Positions 7,533-14,830 are shown, numbered from the stretch's first letter. The stretch: 34,058 nucleotides of DNA from Bacilli bacterium (GCA_017527675.1 JAFXPU010000018.1:1-34058), one strand, 5' to 3'. Translations and numbers: made by a program. The notes: generated from the sequence alone by a model not told the origin.

Positions 7533-7886
7533 ATGAGTAAAAAGGGATTTACATTAATAGAATTACTAGGAACATTAGTTGTAATAGCTTTAATATCTAT
7601 TTTAGTAGTACCAAGAATTGTTGATTGGTATTCAAATAGTACAGATAATTACAAAGAGTTGAATGAGGAATTAATTATCGAGGCAGCACGTACTTATGTT
7701 GAAGAAAATCCTAATATATATTTAAAAACAGATGGTAGTGTTTATTATATTACTATGCAACAATTAATAAATTATGGTTCGCTAGAAGAAAATAATGTAA
7801 AAAAAGTTGGTAAAGATGATTATGAAGATTCGCAAGTAAAGGTTATTTATAATGGAACTTACTTTGAATATTACTTAGAAAAATAA
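7533..7886 (+). CDS. Type IV pilin-like (pseudopilin) protein
   Basis: A 117-residue protein with a class III signal: MSKKG|FTLIELLGTLVVIALISILVV, with cleavage expected after G5 and the conserved Glu at +5 (E10). The hydrophobic helix is followed by a small soluble domain (about 85 residues, ending FEYYLEK), the size of ComG-type minor pseudopilins. No prepilin peptidase, ATPase or other pilus gene is in the window, so its assembly partners must be elsewhere. It follows rluB by 9 nt and ends in a strong terminator shared with the convergent ferredoxin gene. Confidence 0.85.
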   Translation: MSKKGFTLIELLGTLVVIALISILVVPRIVDWYSNSTDNYKELNEELIIEAARTYVEENPNIYLKTDGSVYYITMQQLINYGSLEENNVKKVGKDDYEDSQVKVIYNGTYFEYYLEK

Positions 7887-7919
7887 AAACATTTTCAAAT
7901 GAAAATGTTTTTTTATTTT
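7885..7919 (+). terminator. Bidirectional terminator between pseudopilin and ferredoxin
   Basis: A perfect 12-bp stem, AAAAACATTTTC (7885-7896) with 7901-7912, and an AAAT loop. A T run follows on the plus strand; on the minus strand the A-rich left flank gives the U tract. It closes both convergent genes. Confidence 0.85.
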
Positions 7920-8101
7920 TCTTCTGTAATAGCTCCAACTGGACATCCTTGAGCTGCATCTTTAGCTTCTTCAATATTAGCATCAGTAGCTTCATTTGTA
8001 GCAGCAGCTAATCCATCATCTTCTATTTCAAATACATCAGGACATATTGCTTGACAAGCACCACATCCAATGCAAACATTCTTATCAACATTAAATTTCA
8101 T
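7913..8101 (-). CDS. fer: Ferredoxin, single [4Fe-4S]-type
   Basis: A 62-residue electron carrier. The start at 8101 is chosen because AGGAGG lies 6 nt upstream and the protein then begins MKFNVDKNVCIGCGAC; the frame stays open to 8161 without a better signal. Cluster ligands are C10, C13 and C16 with C53 in the C-terminal QGCPVGAI motif; C20 is an extra cysteine from the ancestral two-cluster fold. It is acidic, as expected for a low-potential donor. It is monocistronic on the minus strand, with its own promoter and a terminator shared with the pseudopilin gene. Confidence 0.92.
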   Translation of the reverse strand: MKFNVDKNVCIGCGACQAICPDVFEIEDDGLAAATNEATDANIEEAKDAAQGCPVGAITEEK

Positions 8102-8119
8102 ATTATTCCTCCTAGTAAA

Positions 8120-8148
8120 ATTATAGTAAAAACCATATAAAAAATCAA
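8120..8148 (-). promoter_or_regulatory. Sigma-A promoter for ferredoxin
   Basis: On the minus strand TTGATT (8148-8143) and TATAAT (8125-8120) are 17 bp apart; the AGGAGG ribosome binding site follows closely. Confidence 0.7.
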
Positions 8149-8175
8149 TAATATATACCAAAAATATCTATTTTA

Positions 8176-8184
8176 TGTTAAAAT
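8176..8184 (+). promoter_or_regulatory. Extended -10 element for the tail-anchored gene
   Basis: TGTTAAAAT (8176-8184) fits a TGn-TAAAAT extended -10. No convincing -35 is visible. Transcription would start near 8191, which favours the ATG at 8201 over the one at 8183. Confidence 0.4.
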
Positions 8185-8200
8185 GTATATGGTGATTCTT

Positions 8201-8887
8201 ATGGCAAGTAGAATGGATCGATATCGTGTTGGTGAAGGACGTAGTGTCCGTAATCAAGATATATATAAGCAATTAGAGGAATTAGGTACGTATACTAATA
8301 TAGAGGGTATTGCTAGTATAGAAGATAATAATGAGATAGATATTTCTAAAATAAAAGAAATGTTAAATAATCGCGAAAATTATCAAAAGCAAAAAAAATA
8401 TAAAGAACTATTAAATAATGAAGAAAAAGTTGAAAACCTTCAAAAAGATATTGAAGAAATTGAAAAAAAATATGATATAAAAGATGTTTTATCAGATGCT
8501 TTAAAAAATCGTAATGTTATGGAAAATGATAATCATAAAATTGAATTATCAAAATATGAAATAATTAAAGAATTAATTGATAAAAAGAATAAAGAAGAAC
8601 AAAAAGAAGATTTATCTAATAATTTACTTGATGATTTAATTGGTGGTAAAACTGAAAATGAAAAAACAATTAAACAAGTAATTGAGGAAGCTAAAAATGA
8701 ACAAGAATTAGAAGAGACGATGGATAAGTCCTTCTTTACTAATAGTTTAAATTTAACTAATAGTGATTTTGAAAATTTAAAAGAAATGCACACAGATATA
8801 AAGAAAAACAATAAATTGTTAATGATTATATCATTTATTGTTGTAGTTGCTATTATAGCAGTTTTAGTTGTTTTACTAATAAAATAA
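8201..8887 (+). CDS. Tail-anchored coiled-coil membrane protein, unknown function
   Basis: 228 residues from the ATG at 8201, preceded by GGTGAT; an upstream in-frame ATG at 8183 lacks a site. Residues 1-30 are basic and conserved-looking (MASRMDRYRVGEGRSVRNQDIYKQ). Residues 50-195 are charged, helical and coiled-coil-like, with many E/K/N. The last 23 residues form one hydrophobic helix (LLMIISFIVVVAIIAVLVVLLIK), so the protein should be anchored by its C-terminus with the bulk in the cytoplasm. I do not recognise the family. It has its own terminator and is divergent from ferredoxin. Confidence 0.75.
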   Translation: MASRMDRYRVGEGRSVRNQDIYKQLEELGTYTNIEGIASIEDNNEIDISKIKEMLNNRENYQKQKKYKELLNNEEKVENLQKDIEEIEKKYDIKDVLSDALKNRNVMENDNHKIELSKYEIIKELIDKKNKEEQKEDLSNNLLDDLIGGKTENEKTIKQVIEEAKNEQELEETMDKSFFTNSLNLTNSDFENLKEMHTDIKKNNKLLMIISFIVVVAIIAVLVVLLIK

Positions 8888-8890
8888 TAA

Positions 8891-8921
8891 TGTCAACCAA
8901 AAAAGGTTGACATATTTTTTT
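8891..8921 (+). terminator. Terminator overlapping the rpsP promoter
   Basis: TGTCAACC (8891-8898), an A6 loop and GGTTGACA (8905-8912), followed by a T run. The right arm contains the TTGACA -35 box of the next promoter. Confidence 0.8.
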
Positions 8922-8935
8922 GACTGTGGTATATT
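8907..8935 (+). promoter_or_regulatory. Sigma-A promoter for rpsP-khpA
   Basis: A consensus -35 TTGACA (8907-8912), 17-bp spacer and TATATT (8930-8935). The -35 is part of the terminator stem of the preceding gene. Confidence 0.7.
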
Positions 8936-8959
8936 ATTAAAAGTGAATGGAGGGATATT

Positions 8960-9244
8960 ATGGCAGTAAAATTAAGATTAAGAAGAATGGGTGCTAAGAA
9001 AAAACCTTTTTACCGTGTAATTGCCGCTGATTCTAGAAGCCCAAGAGACGGAAGATTTATCGAAGAAGTAGGATACTATGATCCAACAAAAGTTCCTGCT
9101 GATATTAATATTAAAGAAGAAATTGCATTAAAATGGTTAAATCAAGGTGCTCAACCAACTGATACAGTAAGAAGTTTATTTAGTAAAGCTGGAATCATGA
9201 AAAAATTTCATGAATCAAAAGCAACTAAGAAAGAAAGTAAATAA
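8960..9244 (+). CDS. rpsP: 30S ribosomal protein S16
   Basis: A 94-residue bS16, starting with the standard [23 protein letters not shown] signature and [13 protein letters not shown]. It binds 16S rRNA in the 30S body. The Lys-rich tail is normal. Its TAA stop overlaps the khpA ATG (TAATG), so the two are translationally coupled. In Bacillus rimM and trmD follow; here the operon stops after khpA at a terminator. Confidence 0.97.
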   Translation: MAVKLRLRRMGAKKKPFYRVIAADSRSPRDGRFIEEVGYYDPTKVPADINIKEEIALKWLNQGAQPTDTVRSLFSKAGIMKKFHESKATKKESK

Positions 9245-9486
9245 TGAAACTAGAAGAATTAACTGAATATCTAGTTAAAAATTTAGTTCAAGATAAAGAA
9301 GCCGTATTAGTTGAAAGAGAAGATGGTGATAATGGTATCACTATTACAGTTTTAGTATCAAAAGAAGAAATTGGTGCAGTTATTGGTCGTAATGGTAAAA
9401 TTGCTAATGCAATTCGTACTATTGTACAAGCAGCTGCATATACTACAAAAGCTGGTTTTGTAAAGATAAATATTGATACAAAGTAA
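9244..9486 (+). CDS. khpA: KH-domain RNA-binding protein KhpA
   Basis: An 80-residue single KH domain. The GxxG loop is G48-R-N-G51 within EIGAVIGRNGKIANAIRTIV. KhpA (YlqC) forms a dimer with KhpB in streptococci and affects cell size and small-RNA stability. The position immediately after rpsP is the classical Firmicutes location. It starts on the last base of the rpsP stop codon and ends in a terminator with a GAAA loop. Confidence 0.93.
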   Translation: MKLEELTEYLVKNLVQDKEAVLVEREDGDNGITITVLVSKEEIGAVIGRNGKIANAIRTIVQAAAYTTKAGFVKINIDTK

Positions 9487-9520
9487 AAAATAAGTGAAAA
9501 CTTATTTTTTTTCTTTATTT
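9486..9520 (+). terminator. Terminator after khpA
   Basis: A 10-bp stem AAAAATAAGT (9486-9495) with 9500-9509, a GAAA tetraloop and a long T-rich tail. Confidence 0.8.
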
Positions 9521-9566
9521 TTAAAAAAAATATAGTATAATATAGGAAGAAAAAAGCGGTGATGGT

Positions 9567-10373
9567 ATGCAAAACCTTGTAGAAATAAAGAAATTAGATT
9601 TTAGTTATGGTGAAAAAGTTATATTTAAAGATTTTGATTTGGAGATTAAACCTAAAAGATTTGTAACAATTTTAGGTAAAAATGGTTCTGGAAAAACAAC
9701 CTTAATTAATATTTTAATGGGACTAATTGATTCTAAAGGTAAAATAATTATAGATGGTATTATTTTAAGCAAAGAGACTAAAAAATTTTTGCGAAAGGAT
9801 ATTGGTATTGTATTTGAAAATCCTGATGAACATTTTGTTACCGATAGAGTATATGATGAACTTGCATTTATTTTGGAAAGCCAAGATTATCAAAAAGATG
9901 ATATTGATGACAAAATAGTTAAAGTATCAGAATTAATAGGTATTGAAGATTTATTGAATAGAAAAATAATATCTTTATCAGTTGGTGAAAAACAACTTGT
10001 CGCTTTAGCTATTGCTATTATAAATAAACCAAAATTATTGATAATGGATGAAGGCTTATCTAATGTTGATTCATACTATCGTGAAATAATTTTAAAAATA
10101 TTAAATGTTTTAAGAAAAAGAGGTATGACTATTATTAATATTACTAGTAATTCAGAAGATTCTGTTTATGGAACTGATATTGTTATTATTAATAATGGTA
10201 AAGTTGTTTTAAATAAAACTTTGCTACGTGCATATAAAGAAGAAAAGGAATTTATAAATAGTGGCTTATCCTTGCCACTTATTGCTGATTTATCTTTAAA
10301 ACTAAAGTACTATAATTTAACTAACAAAGTATATATAGATGAGAAGAGTTTGGTGGATGAAATATGGAAATAA
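9567..10373 (+). CDS. ecfA1: ECF transporter ATPase, EcfA-like with altered motifs
   Basis: A 268-residue ABC ATPase of the energy-coupling-factor family, identified by position (EcfA-EcfA-EcfT-TruA) and the NPDEHFVTD segment that ECF ATPases carry after the Q-loop. Walker A is intact (37-44, GKNGSGKT), as is Walker B with the catalytic Glu (IMD161-E162). Other sites deviate: the Q-loop Gln is Glu (E84 in FENPD), the signature LSGGQ reads LSVGE (137-141), the DEPT segment reads DEGL, and the switch histidine is Ser (S194 in NITSNSED). It should sit on the cytoplasmic side bound to EcfT. It overlaps the next gene by 10 nt. Whether it still hydrolyses ATP normally is open. Confidence 0.85.
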   Translation: MQNLVEIKKLDFSYGEKVIFKDFDLEIKPKRFVTILGKNGSGKTTLINILMGLIDSKGKIIIDGIILSKETKKFLRKDIGIVFENPDEHFVTDRVYDELAFILESQDYQKDDIDDKIVKVSELIGIEDLLNRKIISLSVGEKQLVALAIAIINKPKLLIMDEGLSNVDSYYREIILKILNVLRKRGMTIINITSNSEDSVYGTDIVIINNGKVVLNKTLLRAYKEEKEFINSGLSLPLIADLSLKLKYYNLTNKVYIDEKSLVDEIWK

Positions 10374-11200
10374 AGGTAAGTAATATTTATTATAGTATTG
10401 ATGATAAAGATTTATTTAGTAATCTAAGTATTGAATTTAAAGATAATGAGATAACTGGGGTAATTGGACCAGTTGGAAGTGGTAAAAGTATTTTATTAGA
10501 ATTAATAGGTAATTTAAGAGACGTAAATGATGGACAAATTGATATCGGTTCAATTTGTTTAAATGCAAAACCTAAAAAGAAAGATTTGCATAAGCACCAT
10601 AAAGAAGTTGGAATATTATTTCAATCGCCTTATGATCAGATATATAATTTAACAGTTAAAAAAGAGTTGTTCTTGTGCTTAAGTGATTTAAAATTAAGTA
10701 AAGATGAAATAAATGAACGAATTTCTAGTACCTTAAAATTGGTTGAACTAGATGAAAGTTATATGTCTAAAAATCCATTTGATTTAAGTCAAAGTGAACT
10801 TAAGAAAGTTGCTTTAGCAAGTGTTTTGATTAGAAAACCTAAACTATTGCTTTTAGATGAACCAACAGCAGGTTTTGATGCAAGTGGTATAAAAATGCTA
10901 ATAAATATGCTAAAACTTCTAAGAAAAAAAGAAAGTATTACGGCAATTATAGTTTCAAGCGATGTAGACTTTATAAATCAAATTGCTGATGAAATAGTAG
11001 TTTTAAAACAAGGTAAAGTAATTAAAAAGGGTAAAAGGTTGGATGTGTTTAAGGATGAAAAATTCTTAAAGGATAATGGAGTAAATGTGCCAAAGATAAT
11101 TGAATTTGAAAATTATGTTCTTAATGAAAAGGGAATTAAAATTGGATATCGTGAAGAAATAAATGATTTATTGAAGGATATATTTAGATATGCGAAATAG
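10364..11200 (+). CDS. ecfA2: ECF transporter ATPase, second EcfA-like with altered motifs
   Basis: A 278-residue partner ATPase. Walker A is GPVGSGKS (35-42), the Q-loop Gln is present (Q87 in LFQSPYDQIY), and Walker B is LLLLD165-E166-PTAGFD. The signature is strongly altered, LSQSE (141-145) instead of LSGGQ, and the switch histidine is again Ser (S199 in VSSDVDF). An EcfA C-terminal region follows (200-278). In normal ECF complexes the two different ATPases share the two ATP sites, so the changes in both matter. It starts inside ecfA1 and overlaps ecfT by 11 nt, which indicates one tightly coupled operon. Confidence 0.85.
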   Translation: MEIKVSNIYYSIDDKDLFSNLSIEFKDNEITGVIGPVGSGKSILLELIGNLRDVNDGQIDIGSICLNAKPKKKDLHKHHKEVGILFQSPYDQIYNLTVKKELFLCLSDLKLSKDEINERISSTLKLVELDESYMSKNPFDLSQSELKKVALASVLIRKPKLLLLDEPTAGFDASGIKMLINMLKLLRKKESITAIIVSSDVDFINQIADEIVVLKQGKVIKKGKRLDVFKDEKFLKDNGVNVPKIIEFENYVLNEKGIKIGYREEINDLLKDIFRYAK

Positions 11201-11918
11201 TATAAAATCAAGTAATTATTATGGCATTTCTTCATGTGTTCATGAAATGAATCCTATTGTTAAAATATTATGTAGTATTATTTTCGTTTTAATTATATTT
11301 TTGGCAAAAACAATTTGGTTAAATTCTATTTTACTAGTATTATTATGTATTAATATTTTATTAACAAATATTCCAATAAAAGTTTATTTAGGTATAATCA
11401 AAAAGTCTATTTTCTTTATTATATTGATATTCTTAATTGATTATTTTTTGAACGTTAGTTTATATACTAATATTATAATATGTATTAAATTCTTGGAAGT
11501 AATTATATATGCATGTTTAGTTTCTATTACTACAAAACCATTATATATAGTTAAAAGTTTAAATATTATGTTTAGCCCGTTAAAACTAATTGGCATACCT
11601 GTTTATTACATTTCCTTTTTTATCTTGTTTATATTTCAATACATTTCTAATCTATTCGATGTATCAAAACTTATAAACAAAAGTCAAAAAAGTCATGGTA
11701 ATATGAGTTTTATTAAAAAAATGAGATATAAGACTATACCATTATTTGTTATAGATTATCAAAATAGTAAAAAATTAAAAGATAGTATGGATATTAAGCT
11801 ATATGATATAAAGTGGCAAAAAAATCATAGTTTTAAATTTAAATTTACATCATATGATTTAGCGATGCTTATATTATATATATTTGTTTTAATATTAACA
11901 TTTTTTGAAGAGGTATAA
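11190..11918 (+). CDS. ecfT: ECF transporter transmembrane protein EcfT
   Basis: A 242-residue membrane protein beginning with the EcfT-type start (VHEMNPIVKILCSIIFVL) followed by hydrophobic helices and a long cytoplasmic region before a final helix (YDLAMLILYIFVLILTF). EcfT normally has two coupling helices with an Ala-Arg-Gly motif each. The corresponding stretches here read SQKSHGN (about 165-171) and SMDIKLYD (about 199-206), so neither keeps ARG. It should couple the two ATPases to a substrate-binding S component; none is encoded in the window. The stop is 1 nt before the truA start. Confidence 0.82.
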   Translation: MRNSIKSSNYYGISSCVHEMNPIVKILCSIIFVLIIFLAKTIWLNSILLVLLCINILLTNIPIKVYLGIIKKSIFFIILIFLIDYFLNVSLYTNIIICIKFLEVIIYACLVSITTKPLYIVKSLNIMFSPLKLIGIPVYYISFFILFIFQYISNLFDVSKLINKSQKSHGNMSFIKKMRYKTIPLFVIDYQNSKKLKDSMDIKLYDIKWQKNHSFKFKFTSYDLAMLILYIFVLILTFFEEV

Positions 11919-11919
11919 A

Positions 11920-12648
11920 ATGCGCTATTTAATGACATTTTCTTATGATGGTAGTAATTTTTATGGCTACCAAGTTCAAAATAATAAAAGAACAGTTCAA
12001 GGTGAAATTGAAAATTGTTTAACAAAGATAAATGGTAATAAGAAAGTAAGAATAGTGGGCTCTGGTCGCACTGATCGTGGTGTACATGCAATGGGACAAA
12101 GAGCTCATTTTGATTTTAAAGAGATTGATTTGAATAAATTACAAACAAGTTTAAATAAACTATTACCATTAGATGTTTATGTTCAAAAAATTGAAAAAGT
12201 TGAGGATGATTTTCATGCTCGTTTTGATGTTGTAAAAAAAGAATATATATATAAAATTAATATGGGGGAATATAATCCTTTAAAATATAAATATGAATAC
12301 CAGTTAAATAAAAAGTTGGATGTTGATAAAATGAAAGAAGCATCTAAATATTTAATAGGCGAACATAATTTTAAGGCATTTACTAAAACTGATGAAGAAA
12401 AAGATGACTATGTTAGAATAATATATGATATTGATTTTGAAATAAAAAATAATATTTTAACAATTAAGTTTGTTGGCTCTGGTTTTTTAAGATATATGGT
12501 TAGAAATATTGTGGGCTTATTTGTTGAAATTGGCCTTGCTAAAGCTAATTCAAATGTTGCTAAAGCTATTTTAGATTCTTGTGATCGCACGAAGGGTTTT
12601 AAAACATTTAGCCCAAGCGGATTATACTTAAATAAAGTATATTATTAG
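11920..12648 (+). CDS. truA: tRNA pseudouridine synthase A
   Basis: A 242-residue enzyme making pseudouridine at positions 38-40 of tRNA anticodon arms. The catalytic motif is GSGRTDRGVHAMGQ with D52 as nucleophile. Other TruA motifs are FSYDGSNFYGYQ near the start and GSGFLRYMVRNIVG in the C-terminal half. The start ATG at 11920 has GAAGAGGT upstream; a TTG at 11905 is in frame but lies before that site. truA after ecfA-ecfA-ecfT is the common Firmicutes order. Confidence 0.95.
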   Translation: MRYLMTFSYDGSNFYGYQVQNNKRTVQGEIENCLTKINGNKKVRIVGSGRTDRGVHAMGQRAHFDFKEIDLNKLQTSLNKLLPLDVYVQKIEKVEDDFHARFDVVKKEYIYKINMGEYNPLKYKYEYQLNKKLDVDKMKEASKYLIGEHNFKAFTKTDEEKDDYVRIIYDIDFEIKNNILTIKFVGSGFLRYMVRNIVGLFVEIGLAKANSNVAKAILDSCDRTKGFKTFSPSGLYLNKVYY

Positions 12649-12655
12649 ATTTCTA

Positions 12656-12683
12656 TTGAAAAAAAATAAAAATCTAGTATAAT
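12656..12683 (+). promoter_or_regulatory. Sigma-A promoter for the Pro/Glu/Val/Ala-rich protein
   Basis: TTGAAA (12656-12661) and TATAAT (12678-12683), 16 bp apart. The -10 lies in the recurrent string CTAGTATAAT (12674-12683). Confidence 0.65.
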
Positions 12684-12707
12684 TATATTAGAATATGAGG
12701 TGTTGAT

Positions 12708-13949
12708 ATGAACGAATTAATGATTTTTGATGAGGAAAACAAAGAAGTAAAAAGTTATGCGATTTATTATACAATAAATGAAAGATTTTATGCTATTTAT
12801 ACTACAAAAGAAAAAGATGAAAACAATTATGTAATTTTACATATTGCTAAGGTGTTAAAAGAAGTTAACAATACACCAGAAGGAATTGTTCCAACTGGAA
12901 AATATATAGGTTTAGAAATTTCTGACCAAAGTGAATGGGATAATGCCAAAGCAAATATAGGAGAAATTGTTGCTAATAAACAAAATAACACTCCAACATC
13001 TGTAACATATTTGCCTGTTTCTGAAATAAATGGTATTAGTATTAAAAGTTCTAAAACATTTAAATTAAGAGAGGATGTTGTTGATTCGATTATTGTTAAT
13101 GAAACTGCAACTGTTATTCCAGAAACACCAGCTATTGCTGAAGAGCCTGTTGTGGCTGCTAATCAGGAATTAACACCAACTTCATTGGATAAATTTACTC
13201 CTGAAGTTCCAGTTGTAGCTGAACCAGCAATAGCAGAGGAAGTTTCAGTTGAACCTGTAGTAAGTCCATTTGAAGCGCAGCCAGAAGTTGCACCTGCTGT
13301 TGAAACTCCTTTTGAAGTAACACCTGTAAATGAACCATTGGTTGCTCCAGCAATTGCTCCAAATCCATTTGAAATGCAACCAGATATTGAAATTCCAACA
13401 CCTGTTGTTCAACCAGAGGAACGACCAGTAAATCCATATGAGGTAATGCAACAACAAAGGGCAGAGGAAATGGTAAATGCACTTGCAAATGATAATATGC
13501 AAGATATTGTTGCAGCACCTGTTATACCAGTTTCTGAATTAGAAAATAAAACCGAAGAACCAGTTGGAGAAGAAATTGTAACACCAGTTGCTTCAGAAGT
13601 AGTTCCAGTAGAAGTTGCTGCAGCACCTGCAGAAATACCAACTGAGCAACCATCACAAGTTATAGTTGAAAATAATGTTGAACCAGAGGTTACACCTACT
13701 ATTGAGGCTCCTGCTTCAGAAGTAGCTCCGGTTGATAATAAAGAAGAAGTTATTAGTAGTGAATCATTTGTAGATTCAATTGTTGCTGATGTATCTGATA
13801 TTCTTGATAAAAAAGAGGAAACATCACCAGAGGAAAAAGAAGATTATGAAAGACTATATAATGATGCATTAGAAAAAACAGTTGAGTTAGAAAAGGAATT
13901 GGCTGAACTACATAATAAATTAAATAATATTAAAAATATTATAGAATAA
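12708..13949 (+). CDS. DUF1292-like domain protein with long disordered Pro/Glu/Val/Ala region
   Basis: 413 residues in three parts. Residues 1-110 form a small folded domain (MIFDEENKEVKSYAIYY, YVILHIAKV, SEWDNAKANIGEIV) that resembles DUF1292/YrzB in strand order and in the closing EW motif; this is a pattern match, not certain. Residues 130-350 are low-complexity, rich in P, E, V and A, with four short motifs: SPFEA (186), TPFEV (200), NPFEM (219) and NPYEV (242). Residues 375-413 form a coiled coil (YNDALEKTVELEKELAELHN). There is no signal peptide or membrane segment, so it should be cytoplasmic. Its GC content is locally higher because of Pro/Ala codons. It has its own promoter and terminator. 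Function unknown. Confidence 0.75.
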   Translation: MNELMIFDEENKEVKSYAIYYTINERFYAIYTTKEKDENNYVILHIAKVLKEVNNTPEGIVPTGKYIGLEISDQSEWDNAKANIGEIVANKQNNTPTSVTYLPVSEINGISIKSSKTFKLREDVVDSIIVNETATVIPETPAIAEEPVVAANQELTPTSLDKFTPEVPVVAEPAIAEEVSVEPVVSPFEAQPEVAPAVETPFEVTPVNEPLVAPAIAPNPFEMQPDIEIPTPVVQPEERPVNPYEVMQQQRAEEMVNALANDNMQDIVAAPVIPVSELENKTEEPVGEEIVTPVASEVVPVEVAAAPAEIPTEQPSQVIVENNVEPEVTPTIEAPASEVAPVDNKEEVISSESFVDSIVADVSDILDKKEETSPEEKEDYERLYNDALEKTVELEKELAELHNKLNNIKNIIE

Positions 13950-13970
13950 GCATAGCTTATTCTTTTTTTT
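13944..13970 (+). terminator. Terminator containing the stop codon of the preceding gene
   Basis: GAATAAGC (13944-13951), ATA loop and GCTTATTC (13955-13962), then eight T. The TAA stop (13947-13949) is inside the left arm. Confidence 0.85.
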
Positions 13971-13983
13971 AATAAAATATAAT

Positions 13984-14805
13984 ATGATAAATACTATAAA
14001 ATATTATTATAATTTAAATATTAATGACTTAAAACAAGTTGAAAATGATTTTTATTTTGATGATTATATTTTAAAAATGTGTTATAGAGATTTAAATATT
14101 GAATTATATAATTATTTAATAAAACAATCAATTTATCTATATCCAATTATATATAATCGAAATAATGAGTATATAACGATAATTAATAATAAGCCTTACA
14201 TACTTTTAAAAGTTAATAAGCATAATAAAATATCTTTAGAATTGCTTAATAAATATAATGTGCCTTTAATTTTTCCTGAGCAGCCTGATTGGGCAACTAA
14301 GTGGTCAATTAAGGTGGATTACTACGAAAAAAATATAGAAAATGTTAAAGATGAAACAATAAAAAAATCATTTCAATATTATATTGGAATGACTGAAAAT
14401 GCTATATTACTTTTTAAAACATTAAAACTATCAAATTTCACTTTTTTATGTCATTTAAGATTTGATAATGATTATTCTTTTTATGATCCTCTTAATATAA
14501 TTGTAGATTATAAAATGCGTGATTATGCGGAATATATTAAAGAAGAATTTTATAAAAATAATAAGTATTACAATGATTTCATTGAAAAAATAATAAATAA
14601 TTATCATTATAATGATGTAATGTTATTTTTTATTCGAATGCTTTATCCAACTCAATTTTATGATGCATATGATAATTATTTAAAAAAAGAAAAAGTTAAT
14701 TATAATTTCTTTTTTAAAAAGGATAAATACGAAATGTATTTAAAAAGTATATTTAAAAAAATAAGTAAAAAATATAATGTTATTAATATTGATTGGTTAA
14801 AATAA
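13984..14805 (+). CDS. YutH/CotS-like spore-coat kinase-fold protein (tentative)
   Basis: A 273-residue soluble protein. The pattern TENAILLF, CHLRFDNDYSFYDPLNIIVDY, MRDYAEYIKEEFY and VMLFFIRMLYPTQFYDAYDNY recalls the C-terminal half of YutH-type spore-coat proteins, which have an aminoglycoside-phosphotransferase-like fold. The catalytic-loop Asp is not clear, so it may be a pseudokinase. There is no Shine-Dalgarno sequence, and TATAAT (13978-13983) abuts the ATG directly, which is unusual. It is very rich in Tyr and Asn. A spore-coat role would agree with the nearby dacB-spmAB genes. The family call is by eye and moderate at best. Confidence 0.5.
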   Translation: MINTIKYYYNLNINDLKQVENDFYFDDYILKMCYRDLNIELYNYLIKQSIYLYPIIYNRNNEYITIINNKPYILLKVNKHNKISLELLNKYNVPLIFPEQPDWATKWSIKVDYYEKNIENVKDETIKKSFQYYIGMTENAILLFKTLKLSNFTFLCHLRFDNDYSFYDPLNIIVDYKMRDYAEYIKEEFYKNNKYYNDFIEKIINNYHYNDVMLFFIRMLYPTQFYDAYDNYLKKEKVNYNFFFKKDKYEMYLKSIFKKISKKYNVINIDWLK

Positions 14806-14830
14806 AAAGTTGTTAATCTACATTAACAAC
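14801..14830 (-). terminator. Terminator of the NifU-like gene
   Basis: The stem GTTGTTAAT (14809-14817) with 14822-14830 includes the last codons and stop of the minus-strand gene. Read on the minus strand it is followed by TTTTTATTTT. The plus strand has no T tract after it, so it mainly serves the minus strand. Confidence 0.7.

Noticed and set aside
8920-8925. TTGACT as -35 of rpsP
   Set aside because: Only 6 nt separate it from the TATTAT at 8932 and no -10 is found 17 bp downstream; TTGACA at 8907 fits exactly with TATATT at 8930.
12646-12676. Inverted repeat TAGATTT/AAATCTA after truA as a terminator
   Set aside because: The loop is 17 nt, the stem AT-rich and no T run follows; it overlaps a promoter and may be chance.
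13195-13518. Minus-strand frames of 107 and 85 codons opposite the Pro/Glu/Val/Ala-rich gene
   Set aside because: The repetitive Leu/Gln/Val composition is the antisense image of the low-complexity coding strand; no binding site or promoter.
13978-13983. TATAAT as promoter for the YutH-like gene
   Set aside because: It abuts the ATG, so transcription would begin inside the gene, and there is no -35 at the right distance.
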